Origin: an uncultured Victivallales bacterium
GTDB lineage: Bacteria > Verrucomicrobiota > Lentisphaeria > Oligosphaerales > JAFGRS01
Reading direction: 5' to 3'
DNA: 8,649 bases
Assembly: GCA_903834675.1 (NCBI GenBank)
Contig: CAILKC010000296.1
Location: 1-8,649 of the forward strand
In this document: positions 1-6,023 of the stretch, one piece after another
Position numbering within the stretch: position 1 is the first letter of the stretch
How the letters are laid out: every line of letters begins with the position of its first letter
Made by a program: the position numbers and the translations under genes
The notes under the pieces: generated by a model
What the model saw: the letters and a program-made list of their open reading frames with translations, nothing else
What the model was told of the DNA's origin: nothing
Databases searched by the model: none

Positions 1-76
1 CGACGCCGAGTTCACCTATCCCGGCACCGACCTGCGCATGGTCTATCAGCTCCAGGCCGCCAACCCCGCAGGCTGA
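1..76 (+). CDS. 3' end of an unidentified gene (partial)
   Basis: The first 76 bases carry an open frame (codons from position 2) that ends at TGA 74-76 and gives about 24 residues, including the string EFTYPGTDLRMVYQL. The rest lies outside the window. The composition looks like real protein, with a strand-like hydrophobic pattern and an Ala/Pro/Gly tail, but the family cannot be recognised from so little. The frame continues without another stop into the AAA+ fragment downstream, so this TGA separates two unrelated pieces in one frame. It could also be a chance open stretch. Confidence 0.45.
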   Translation, partial: DAEFTYPGTDLRMVYQLQAANPAG

Positions 77-121
77 AAGTGCCACAACCCCTTTTTCCAT
101 GGATCAAGAAGTCTGAGCCAG

Positions 122-514
122 TTGCCGCCCGAGCTTCTGCGCAAAGGGCGGCTCGACGAGATCTTCTTCCTGGACCTGCCGGGAGAGGCGGAGCGCGCCG
201 ACATCTGGCGCATTCATATCGCCAGGCGCAAGCGTGACCCAGAGCAGTTCGATCTGACGGCCCTGGTGCGCCAGACCGATGGCTTCACCGGCAGCGAGAT
301 CGAGCAGGCTTTCGTCGACGCGCTCTACGCTGCGTATGACGCCGGCCGCGAGGTCGGCCAGGGGGACGTGACTGAGGCGCTGCGCCGCAGCGTGCCGCTC
401 TCGGTCACCATGGCCGAGGACATCCGGGCACTGCGCCAGTGGGCCTCGAAGCGGGCCCGGAGTGCGGCGGGCGATCCGGCAGGAGTGTCCACGGCAAGGC
501 GTATTGCCGCCTGA
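122..514 (+). pseudogene. 5'-truncated AAA+ ATPase of the ycf46 type (C-terminal fragment)
   Basis: The frame encodes the C-terminal third of an AAA+ ATPase. Near the start it has LPPELLRKGRLDEIFF, the second region of homology with the arginine-finger stretch. It then has the lid helix FTGSEIEQAF near residue 55 and the ending PLSVTMAEDIRALRQWA, as in chloroplast ycf46 and its bacterial relatives. The Walker A and Walker B halves are absent. Family resemblance begins at about base 116, and upstream DNA in the same frame reads as unrelated residues and then TGA at 74-76. TTG at 122 is the first listed start, but no good ribosome site precedes it. A protein made from this fragment could not bind or hydrolyse ATP alone. 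I infer a remnant left by deletion or recombination; an assembly join at about 100-118 would look the same. Family assignment is fairly sure; the pseudogene call is likely. Confidence 0.75.
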
Positions 515-530
515 AGCAAGTCACGCCCTC

Positions 531-571
531 GCTCCCTGCTCTGCCGGGTAACACCGGCAGAGCGGGGGAGC
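531..571 (+). terminator. Strong GC-rich hairpin after the AAA+ fragment
   Basis: The arms GCTCTGCCGG (538-547) and CCGGCAGAGC (554-563) are perfect complements around the loop GTAACA. Pairing extends outward with wobble pairs and one bulge (531-537 against 564-571), giving about 17 pairs. It lies 17 bases after the stop at 514, where an intrinsic terminator would sit. There is no T-run after it, so it could instead be a 3'-end stabilising structure. The inverted repeat is symmetric and could act on either strand. Confidence 0.6.
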
Positions 572-719
572 TGGTGGCTTCCCGAGGCCAACCATTTTCC
601 GCTGCAGGAGCATCCCCGCGGACATTGGTGCAGGCCATGCGGTGACCCCCGCGGCCGAGGACACTTGTACCGGTATGTGTGCTGGACGACCAACTTCGGG
701 GAAATGGATGGAGCTGGTT

Positions 720-725
720 TAAAAT
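720..725 (+). promoter_or_regulatory. Possible -10 box upstream of the GIY-YIG-like gene
   Basis: TAAAAT matches the sigma-70 -10 consensus at five of six positions and sits in a locally AT-richer patch (718-745) of otherwise GC-rich DNA, 77 bases before the ATG at 802. No convincing -35 hexamer is found 16-18 bases upstream, so this is only a candidate. Apart from the hairpin at 531-571 and this patch, I see nothing else in the gene-free stretch 515-801. Confidence 0.25.
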
Positions 726-801
726 GTTGGGGCAATTCGTACTATCTGGCTCGTCAAACGTCCTCGGTACGTGCCCGTGGAGAGTAAACAAGGAGCCAGA
801 G

Positions 802-1689
802 ATGCCAACAAGTGAAATGCCTTCTGCACACGTATATGGCCCTGAAATCATCTTGCGTTTCGCCCCGGTTCATGACGTTGTGAGCTTCCTCCAAGACGCC
901 ACACACGCCGGCAAGCGAGGCGTCTACTTGTATGGCTTCCGTTTTCCCGACCAGGCCACAGGCCAGCTCGGCCCCTTGCTTCCTTACTACGTTGGCAAGC
1001 ACGAGATCGACATCCAGGTCCGCGTCGGTAAGCATGTCGATGGCATCAGGACGGGAACCCATCGCATCCTCGAACGGCATATCTTGCTCGCACCCGACTG
1101 CCGCCGTCACTTCCACTACCGCACCCGCAAGTCCGAGCACTGCAACTATGCCTACCTCCACAGTCGCAACCAGACGAGTAAGTCTGCCCTTCCCGAACCG
1201 CAGAAGGCAGCGTTGCAGCCGCACATCAAGGCGTACACGGACAATCTGTTTGTCACCTACCTCGCGACGAACAGCCTTGACCTGAGTGACGAAACGGGGT
1301 TCGTAAGACTCTTGGAGCGGTACGTGCAGCACCGGATCGGGGACGGGACCAAGTACCTAATCTCGAGGCTTGGCGCCCGCTTCCCGGCCGGCTTCTCCCC
1401 CACGATCAAGGCTGGACCTGGCACTGAGCACCTCCTGTGTTCGCAGGTCGTAGCCGTCCCCGCCAGACCAACTAATACGCACGAGGCGTCGCTCCGGCGC
1501 CCCGTCTCTTGTGAGTTTGCCGCGCCCATGTCGGCGCGTCTTCGGAGGTGGAGCCCCTTCCGATCCAAAAGCACGGCGCCTGCCGATTCCCCAGGATGGG
1601 ACCTTGAATGCCGGATGGGAGACGGAGGTCAGGCAGAACGCCCTGGCGCCGGGCGCGTAGTAGGTCTTTCACTTGACTTGACCGTCTGA
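802..1689 (+). CDS. GIY-YIG-like nuclease-fold protein
   Basis: The 295-residue product carries a GIY-YIG-like signature: GVYLY at residues 40-44, YYVGKH at 62-67, then Arg74 and His78 at the spacing seen in the first helix of this fold, and DGIRTGTHRIL at 80-90. Glu172 (LLERYVQH) is a candidate for the metal-binding acidic residue, though it lies rather far downstream. GIY-YIG domains cut DNA or RNA in repair, homing and restriction contexts; activity here is inferred. The start ATG 802 is chosen for AGGAG at 791-795, six bases upstream; an in-frame extension to 679 lacks this support. Roughly from residue 212 the sequence becomes rich in Arg, Pro, Ser and Gly without obvious secondary structure. 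This suggests a frameshift or read-through into non-coding DNA. No partner gene is adjacent. Confidence 0.72.
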   Translation: MPTSEMPSAHVYGPEIILRFAPVHDVVSFLQDATHAGKRGVYLYGFRFPDQATGQLGPLLPYYVGKHEIDIQVRVGKHVDGIRTGTHRILERHILLAPDCRRHFHYRTRKSEHCNYAYLHSRNQTSKSALPEPQKAALQPHIKAYTDNLFVTYLATNSLDLSDETGFVRLLERYVQHRIGDGTKYLISRLGARFPAGFSPTIKAGPGTEHLLCSQVVAVPARPTNTHEASLRRPVSCEFAAPMSARLRRWSPFRSKSTAPADSPGWDLECRMGDGGQAERPGAGRVVGLSLDLTV

Positions 1690-1817
1690 AGCGCGTTCGC
1701 CGTGGTGCGGATCAATCTCGGTGTGCCTTGCCCACCTGGAACTGGACCGTGCCATCTCATCGTGGGTGAACCGGCGGCGTGCAGTGCCGTTGTGGCCCTG
1801 CCGACCCCCATCATTCT

Positions 1818-2438
1818 CTACGGATCCACAAAGCGGCCCAGCGCGAGGTAGAAAAGTGAACCGTCAGGCGAGCGCCAGGTTCCGACCACCGGCATTTCCT
1901 GTACGAGCCCTTGAGCCTGGGAGGTTGTAATCTCGAGGGACTCGGCAATGCTGCGGCCGTGCTCGACGCCGTTCTCGATCGTGATCACGTCACGTTCCTC
2001 GGACTTCGTGAGCGTGGCTACCTGCACCCCTTGCTGCTCCGTGAGTAATGCCGCTCGTGCCTTGTTACGGCATAGTGTCGTCCGGCGCATCTGGTCCTTA
2101 CCGGAATTGTCGCGCCAATCCGTGCATGCCACGGCGAGCAGTACGCGGCGCCCTCCAGGAAGGTGGATCACCTTCGCTCCCGCTACCTCCATAAGCAGCG
2201 GATTGGTGAGCAGGTAGGGGCGAAACGGCTCATCGATCACGACATCGAGAAACGCTGGCGTCTCAGGTGCTGACGCGCCGACCGTAGCCACGCACATCGC
2301 CAGCATCCATACCGAGCAGCGCTGCAATGTCGGCCGGTGCCGGCCCCGTGTCGGGCCAGGAGTCGGGCCGGGACGGGTCGCCTCAGGGTGCTCTTCCGGT
2401 CGCTCTGTCGCTGATTTTATCGTACTCAGACACCACAT
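1818..2438 (-). CDS. Exported LPP20-like protein, last gene of the minus-strand cluster
   Basis: After a hydrophobic segment at about residues 40-57 (SVWMLAMCVATVGASA), read as a signal peptide, the mature protein has a strand (VLLAVACTDW) and an Ala-rich helix (CRNKARAALLTEQQG). It ends with GLVQEMPVVGTWRSPDGSLF followed by YLALGRFVDP. This helix plus hairpin pattern resembles LPP20/FlgT-N-like exported proteins, and the ending parallels the 223-aa protein encoded at 3231-3902. The start is uncertain. ATG 2438 has GGAGG nine bases upstream but overlaps the preceding gene by 56 bases and gives a long basic, Pro-rich leader. TTG 2327 or ATG 2306 would give a conventional short signal but has no ribosome site. 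The function is unknown; an envelope or periplasmic location is inferred. No clear terminator follows in 1690-1817. Confidence 0.65.
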   Translation of the reverse strand: MWCLSTIKSATERPEEHPEATRPGPTPGPTRGRHRPTLQRCSVWMLAMCVATVGASAPETPAFLDVVIDEPFRPYLLTNPLLMEVAGAKVIHLPGGRRVLLAVACTDWRDNSGKDQMRRTTLCRNKARAALLTEQQGVQVATLTKSEERDVITIENGVEHGRSIAESLEITTSQAQGLVQEMPVVGTWRSPDGSLFYLALGRFVDP

Positions 2439-3234
2439 GAGTAAGGGCCTCCATGAAACGCTTCTGCTTCGCCGCGAACGCTTCTCGCAGTTGGTCGCGC
2501 TCGACACTGAGCAGGAGGACGTCATGCTCTACCTCGGCAGTCAAGACGGCAAGCATCCGCAGTGCGTCCTCTTCTACCTGCGCAACCGTCTGATAGAAGC
2601 CGTCGGCCGTGGGGGCCGGAGCCCGCGCAGTCGCCAAGCCCATCGAGCAGAGCGTGTCCGCGGTGTCGAGGTAGTCCTGCCTGCGGGAGAGGAGAATACC
2701 AGCGGGGTCGGCGGCGCCATCTTCCATCAGGATGCCAGCCGCAATCGGGGGCGGCCTTGCCTGCGGTTGCCGGCCCGTGACAGCAACTCCGCCTTGCGGG
2801 ACCATCAACGTTGCGACAAACCGCGGTCCTCTCACCGTTTCCGAAATGACTTGGAGGCCGACCACATCGGCGCTCTTGCCGCCACCGGCTGTGCGAGCGA
2901 GAGCTTCCAATGCGTAACTGCGGGCTTTGCTTCGGTTCAGTTCCAGATTCCGCGCCGGGTCGAAGGAGGTGACAGGCAGGAACGACACCTGGATGACGTA
3001 CCGATCCCCTTGCCCGTCGATACTTGCCGTGACCTCCCGCAATCCGCCAAGAGAAATGGCCACGATGCCAGCTTGACAGTCCCCCGGAAGGATGGCTGCC
3101 ATGCACAGAACCAAGCCCCATAGGAGGCAGGACTGTCGTGATATCCGGCCGACTGCCTGCACGGGTGTTTCGGCTTGGGAGACTGATGACCGCCATGAGC
3201 GGCCGGCATGCCTGTCCCGGAGGAACGCCGTCAC
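2383..3234 (-). CDS. Exported protein with helical C-terminus, function unknown
   Basis: The product is 283 residues. GTG 3234 overlaps the upstream stop as GTGA, the usual arrangement for translational coupling; GTG 3162 is an alternative closer to the signal segment. Residues about 36-55 are hydrophobic (CLLWGLVLCMAAILPGDCQA) and read as a signal peptide after a basic stretch. The mature part begins with strands (VTASI, YVIQVSFLPV), then the helix LELNRSKARSYALEALAR at about 98-115, then GLQVISETVRGPRFVATLMV. This repeats the order seen in neighbouring cluster proteins. A Pro-rich linker (GRQPQARPPPIAAG) leads to a helical, charged C-terminal half (from about 195) with coiled-coil character. 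The Cys at the end of the signal lacks a proper lipobox, so a lipoprotein is unlikely. I do not recognise a named family. Confidence 0.7.
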   Translation of the reverse strand: MTAFLRDRHAGRSWRSSVSQAETPVQAVGRISRQSCLLWGLVLCMAAILPGDCQAGIVAISLGGLREVTASIDGQGDRYVIQVSFLPVTSFDPARNLELNRSKARSYALEALARTAGGGKSADVVGLQVISETVRGPRFVATLMVPQGGVAVTGRQPQARPPPIAAGILMEDGAADPAGILLSRRQDYLDTADTLCSMGLATARAPAPTADGFYQTVAQVEEDALRMLAVLTAEVEHDVLLLSVERDQLREAFAAKQKRFMEALTHVVSEYDKISDRATGRAP

Positions 3235-3902
3235 TTCAGGAAACCGCCGGCCTCGGCAGACGCCGCGGTCTTGGTCGGAACCTGTGTGGGCACTGCGGTC
3301 CCGCCGCCTACAGCATCGCGCGCCCCAAACTGCGCGGCCGCCGGGGCACCACTGTTATTGATGGCCTCAGCGGCAGCAGCGTTGCGGACGTTCTCCGGTG
3401 ACCAGCCCAGCACTATCGTGAGCGTCTGGTTCTCCCCGTCCTGGTGGATGCCGAGAACAGTCAAGCCACGTACAGCGCCTGCCGCCGCAGCGGCAATTAC
3501 CTCCGTGGACTTTTCTGCCGACTTGCCGGACTCCTTGACCACCCCGTTGGCACCCTCAAGCAGAAGGACCGTCTCCTCTGTCTTCGTCTCGACGGACGCC
3601 ACGTTGGTCCGGACCCACTTAACGAACTCCTTTTCCGCGCTGAGCCGGGCGTTGCGACGTGCGACCTCAAGCCCCTTCGCCTGCCCCAGCGCCGTACTGA
3701 TCCGGGCCTGCCCCACAACCACGCATGACTTCAGTGCCTTGCGTTCGTCCTGCTTTACCTTGTGGATCCCCGGCCCCAGCTCCGCGAGTTGCTTGATCTG
3801 CTCCTCAACCGTCGTCTGAGCAGGGGTATCCTGGCCCCAGATCCTGCCGCTGAGCGCCACGACCGAGGCACAGACCAGCACACGTACCGCATTGCTCTTC
3901 AT
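3231..3902 (-). CDS. Exported LPP20-like protein, function unknown
   Basis: The product is 223 residues. ATG 3902 is preceded by AAGGAG five bases upstream. A signal peptide is clear at the N-terminus: basic start, hydrophobic VLVCASVVALSG, likely cleavage near IWGQD (residues 21-25). The core has a strand (CVVVGQARIS, about 59-68), a long charged helix (GLEVARRNARLSAEKEFVKWV, with ARRNA central), a variable stretch, and the hairpin GLTVLGIHQDGENQTLTIVL followed by GWSPE at about 151-175. The tail is rich in Ala, Gly, Thr and Pro and probably disordered. The C-terminal hairpin parallels that of the last cluster gene (VVGTWRSPDGSLFYLALG). The stop overlaps the next start as GTGA. I infer a periplasmic or outer-envelope protein acting with its neighbours; the family call is a resemblance, not a search result. 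Confidence 0.72.
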   Translation of the reverse strand: MKSNAVRVLVCASVVALSGRIWGQDTPAQTTVEEQIKQLAELGPGIHKVKQDERKALKSCVVVGQARISTALGQAKGLEVARRNARLSAEKEFVKWVRTNVASVETKTEETVLLLEGANGVVKESGKSAEKSTEVIAAAAAGAVRGLTVLGIHQDGENQTLTIVLGWSPENVRNAAAAEAINNSGAPAAAQFGARDAVGGGTAVPTQVPTKTAASAEAGGFLK

Positions 3903-3926
3903 ACCGTCTCCTTCTGGCTAGTCGTC

Positions 3927-3957
3927 GCTTTCCGCTCGGATGACCATCCGAGGAAGC
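3927..3957 (-). promoter_or_regulatory. Hairpin in the only true gap of the minus-strand cluster
   Basis: CTCGGATG (3935-3942) and CATCCGAG (3945-3952) are perfect complements with two central bases. Outside them, GCTT+C and GAAGC (3927-3932 and 3953-3957) pair after short bulges. The structure sits between the stop at 3970 and the AAGGAG ribosome site at 3908-3913. No T-run follows, so a simple terminator is unlikely. It could protect the upstream message, attenuate read-through, or bind a dimeric protein as DNA. Confidence 0.45.
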
Positions 3958-3969
3958 GCCGACCGGGAA

Positions 3970-5226
3970 TCACTGGAACGCAAGCCTTACCGTCGCAAGA
4001 TCCTTCAGGTCGTCTTGATGGACTTTCACGGAGAATGGGAGAACTACAGAGTCGTACCCGGCAGCGCGGTCCTGGAGATAACCGTAGTAGGGCATTATGT
4101 CGCTGCCCATTCCCACAACGCAGGCCGGATCGAATACGTAGAGACGACAGCCGTCGTAAGATTTCTCCGGCCAGAAAATATGGACCCAAAGATCTCTGCC
4201 GAACCGGGCGAGATCAAGGACGGACTGATTCAACGTGGTCCCTGCGTTGTCCACCAGCGTCATCGACAGCACCGGCAGAGAGCGCTCGATGAACTTACGC
4301 ATCGGTACTTGGTACTCCGCGGGGAGGTCGAACACCCTGAACCGCTGGTTGAGACCGAGACGGTCCCGTCCAATGTTGACCAGAAGTCGGGTCAGTCCAT
4401 CTTCGGAGTCACGCATTTCATCCAGAAGAGGACCGATGTCGGCAAACGGCAGCCGCGCGGGCTCCCCGGTGATCCGCATCGCGGGTGCCGAATAATACCC
4501 AGGCTTGTCTCTGGAGTAATCCGCCACGTGCACCCGTTTCCCCTGCTTTCCTATGGCACCGAGCAAACGCACGAGCTTCGGTGCAAACTCCCGGTAGTAG
4601 ATCTCCAAGTTGAAGTACACTTGGCAGTGCATGGTGAAAGTGACCTGCCCGGGCTGGTCGGGATCGGGAACGACCTCAGGCTTGGCGTCCGCTCCCTTCC
4701 TGCCTTCCTTATCGATAGCCCTGACCACAAGCATCCTCGTGAGGGGATACTCGTCCCGCAGCTTCTCAAGGAGTTTTCTGCCGTCCTCGATTCCTTGGAC
4801 CTGGCTGACCGCCCGCGCCCATAGATCCTCACCGGCCACCTGCACCGAGACAACCTTGGCCGCCTGGAGTCTTTCCGTCACCTTTCCTTTCTCTACCACA
4901 GCTTCGACGGTCACGGCGAAGACATCGCCTTGCCGAACCGGATCGCTCGTTTTCAGTATCTTCTGAACCAGGCCGTCGCTGTAGGTCAGAACCTGGTCGT
5001 TGATGACTTCCTCGTTCCTTGTCAGTGTCTCAGCGTCCACGATTGCGCCGACAGCCTGCTGGACGGCTGCCCGAATTGCATCCCTCTCCGCGTCGCGCGG
5101 GGTACGGCCATACCCGGTGGCGGTGACTGCTATGGTCTCTTGGGCCAAGCCGGGAAGGCTGACCAAACACGCTGCACACAGCAGGGCAAACAGGAACGCA
5201 CGGACGCTGACTCGCTCCCTACTCAT
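3970..5226 (-). CDS. Exported FlgT/LPP20-like protein, function unknown
   Basis: This is the largest cluster protein (418 residues). ATG 5226 is chosen because it opens a textbook signal peptide (MSRERVSVRAFLFALLCAAC, cleavage near GLAQ at about 29) and overlaps the upstream stop by eight bases (ATGAGTAG). The frame stays open to 5502, but that extension is Arg-rich and unlike protein. The mature N-terminus has a strand (IAVTATGYGRT), a long helix (DAERDAIRAAVQQAVGAIVD), then TLTRNEEVINDQVLTYSDGL and a strand pair ending in FAVTVEAVVEKGKV. That order resembles FlgT-N and LPP20-like domains. Residues about 130-418 form a larger region with no motif I recognise; it includes TFTMHCQVYFNLEIYYREF and an HIFWPEKSYDGCRLYVF stretch. 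No transmembrane segment is seen beyond the signal. An envelope role is inferred; no flagellar gene is nearby, so a flagellar role is unsupported. Confidence 0.8.
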   Translation of the reverse strand: MSRERVSVRAFLFALLCAACLVSLPGLAQETIAVTATGYGRTPRDAERDAIRAAVQQAVGAIVDAETLTRNEEVINDQVLTYSDGLVQKILKTSDPVRQGDVFAVTVEAVVEKGKVTERLQAAKVVSVQVAGEDLWARAVSQVQGIEDGRKLLEKLRDEYPLTRMLVVRAIDKEGRKGADAKPEVVPDPDQPGQVTFTMHCQVYFNLEIYYREFAPKLVRLLGAIGKQGKRVHVADYSRDKPGYYSAPAMRITGEPARLPFADIGPLLDEMRDSEDGLTRLLVNIGRDRLGLNQRFRVFDLPAEYQVPMRKFIERSLPVLSMTLVDNAGTTLNQSVLDLARFGRDLWVHIFWPEKSYDGCRLYVFDPACVVGMGSDIMPYYGYLQDRAAGYDSVVLPFSVKVHQDDLKDLATVRLAFQ

Positions 5227-5674
5227 TCGACGCCCCTTTACGCAGTTGGGGCAAAGCGCCACCCCGGACAGTTCCGGCCGCTCCAAGTGGCGAAGGCGAC
5301 GCCGTCTGCTTCGATGGCGATTGGGCTTGCCCAGATGCCGTGGTGTCTGAGCCTGTGTGCACGCCAAGTTCCCAGGCGCCCCCTGGTTCCACGCCTGGGG
5401 TGTCTTCGCGAGCAACAGCGGTGGGATATTGGGTCGAGTCCTGAGGCAGGCCTGCGGAACGAACCTCTTTCCGTGGATGGGCAAGGGTTGACTCTCGTCC
5501 ACCTTCTGACAGATCCATGGGCTGGGCTGTTGCCCCTGTAACCGGGGTCCCCGGCTTGGTCACCTCGACGGACCACCTGCCGCCTGGTTCCACGCCTGGG
5601 GCAGGGATCGTGAACGAGCTGATGAGAAGACCCAAGGCCGTTGCATGCAAGAGGTTGTCTAGGCACCGAGGCAT
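5219..5674 (-). CDS. Small exported repeat protein, first gene of the minus-strand cluster
   Basis: The product is 151 residues. ATG 5674 is preferred: the candidate promoter at 5722-5749 predicts a start of transcription near 5715, which excludes an alternative TTG at 5716. The ribosome site is weak (GAGAGAG). Residues 8-22 (LLHATALGLLISSF) look like a signal peptide. The rest is rich in Gly, Pro, Thr and Ser and probably unfolded. PGVEPGGRW soon after the signal recurs about 67 residues later as PGVEPGGAW, each followed by an alternating stretch. The stop overlaps the start of the next gene by eight bases, which supports translation and coupling. No family is recognised. It might instead be a leader region with chance openness, but signal, coupling and promoter position argue for a gene. 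Confidence 0.55.
   Translation of the reverse strand: MPRCLDNLLHATALGLLISSFTIPAPGVEPGGRWSVEVTKPGTPVTGATAQPMDLSEGGRESTLAHPRKEVRSAGLPQDSTQYPTAVAREDTPGVEPGGAWELGVHTGSDTTASGQAQSPSKQTASPSPLGAAGTVRGGALPQLRKGASNE
5382..5601. repeat. Pair of identical 19-bp direct repeats
   Basis: CCTGGTTCCACGCCTGGGG occurs at 5382-5400 and again at 5583-5601, 201 bases apart. This is exactly 67 codons, so both copies encode PGVEPG in the same frame of the minus-strand gene at 5219-5674. The first copy also overlaps a small inverted repeat (CCAGGCG at 5372-5378 with CGCCTGG at 5392-5398). Confidence 0.85.
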
Positions 5675-5721
5675 GGATGAAGTTTCTCTCTCTGAGCTAA
5701 GCGTTCCGCCCGGCAACCTCT

Positions 5722-5749
5722 ACGTTAGCGGCGAAGGGTAGGCTGTCAA
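5722..5749 (-). promoter_or_regulatory. Candidate sigma-70-type promoter of the minus-strand cluster
   Basis: Read on the minus strand, TTGACA (5749-5744) is a perfect -35 consensus, followed after 16 bases by TAACGT (5727-5722), a weak -10 match (three of six). Transcription would start near 5715, giving a leader of about 40 bases before ATG 5674. The placement fits; the weak -10 lowers certainty. Confidence 0.45.
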
Positions 5750-5801
5750 GGGTACAAACGAACGGTGCAGGCCGCAATCCCACTTCTGCCCCTGATCGAC
5801 A

Positions 5802-5820
5802 CTATTGTACAGCGCAATAG
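5802..5820. promoter_or_regulatory. Dyad-symmetric element in the divergent intergenic region
   Basis: CTATTG (5802-5807) and CAATAG (5815-5820) are perfect inverted half-sites with seven bases between them, in a locally AT-rich patch. The element lies about 55 bases upstream of the candidate minus-strand -35 box, within the 349 bases between divergent starts at 5674 and 6024. A regulator-binding operator is possible. Beyond this and the promoter I see no other clear signal in the gap, and no convincing rightward promoter. Confidence 0.3.
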
Positions 5821-6023
5821 CACAATTGCGGCGGCAGGCCTTTCGATGCGTAGTCCGGAACCTGCCCCAAAGACCGTGGAGGAAGCAAGCAGCGACATGC
5901 GGCCGGTAGGCGGCTCCGCGATCGGGTATGGTATGCACTTGGGCCGCTTGGCCGGCACCCCCAGGGCCGCAGGCATGACGATAGCGGATGAGATTTTCAG
6001 CTCAGCAACATAGGGGAATGGAT

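Noticed and set aside
754..1332. Long open frame on the minus strand opposite the GIY-YIG-like gene.
   Set aside because: It mirrors the well-supported plus-strand gene, which has a ribosome site and family motifs; long antisense frames are expected in GC-rich coding DNA.
1472..1672. Minus-strand open frame of 66 codons opposite the odd 3' end of the GIY-YIG-like gene, considered as a possible remnant gene.
   Set aside because: No recognisable motif and no ribosome site; the product looks like random GC-rich translation.
1440..1817. Possible integron attachment site or insertion-sequence remnant between the convergent genes.
   Set aside because: No matching pair of core sites, no terminal inverted repeats with target duplication, and no transposase or integrase motif were found.
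3070..3130. Possible lipoprotein signal in the 283-aa cluster protein (Cys after ILPGD).
   Set aside because: The residues before Cys (PGD) do not fit a lipobox; a signal peptidase I site near CQAG fits better.
5227..5502. N-terminal extension of the 418-aa exported protein to 5502.
   Set aside because: The extension is Arg- and Pro-rich, would bury the signal peptide 92 residues in, and overlaps the more plausible small exported-protein gene.
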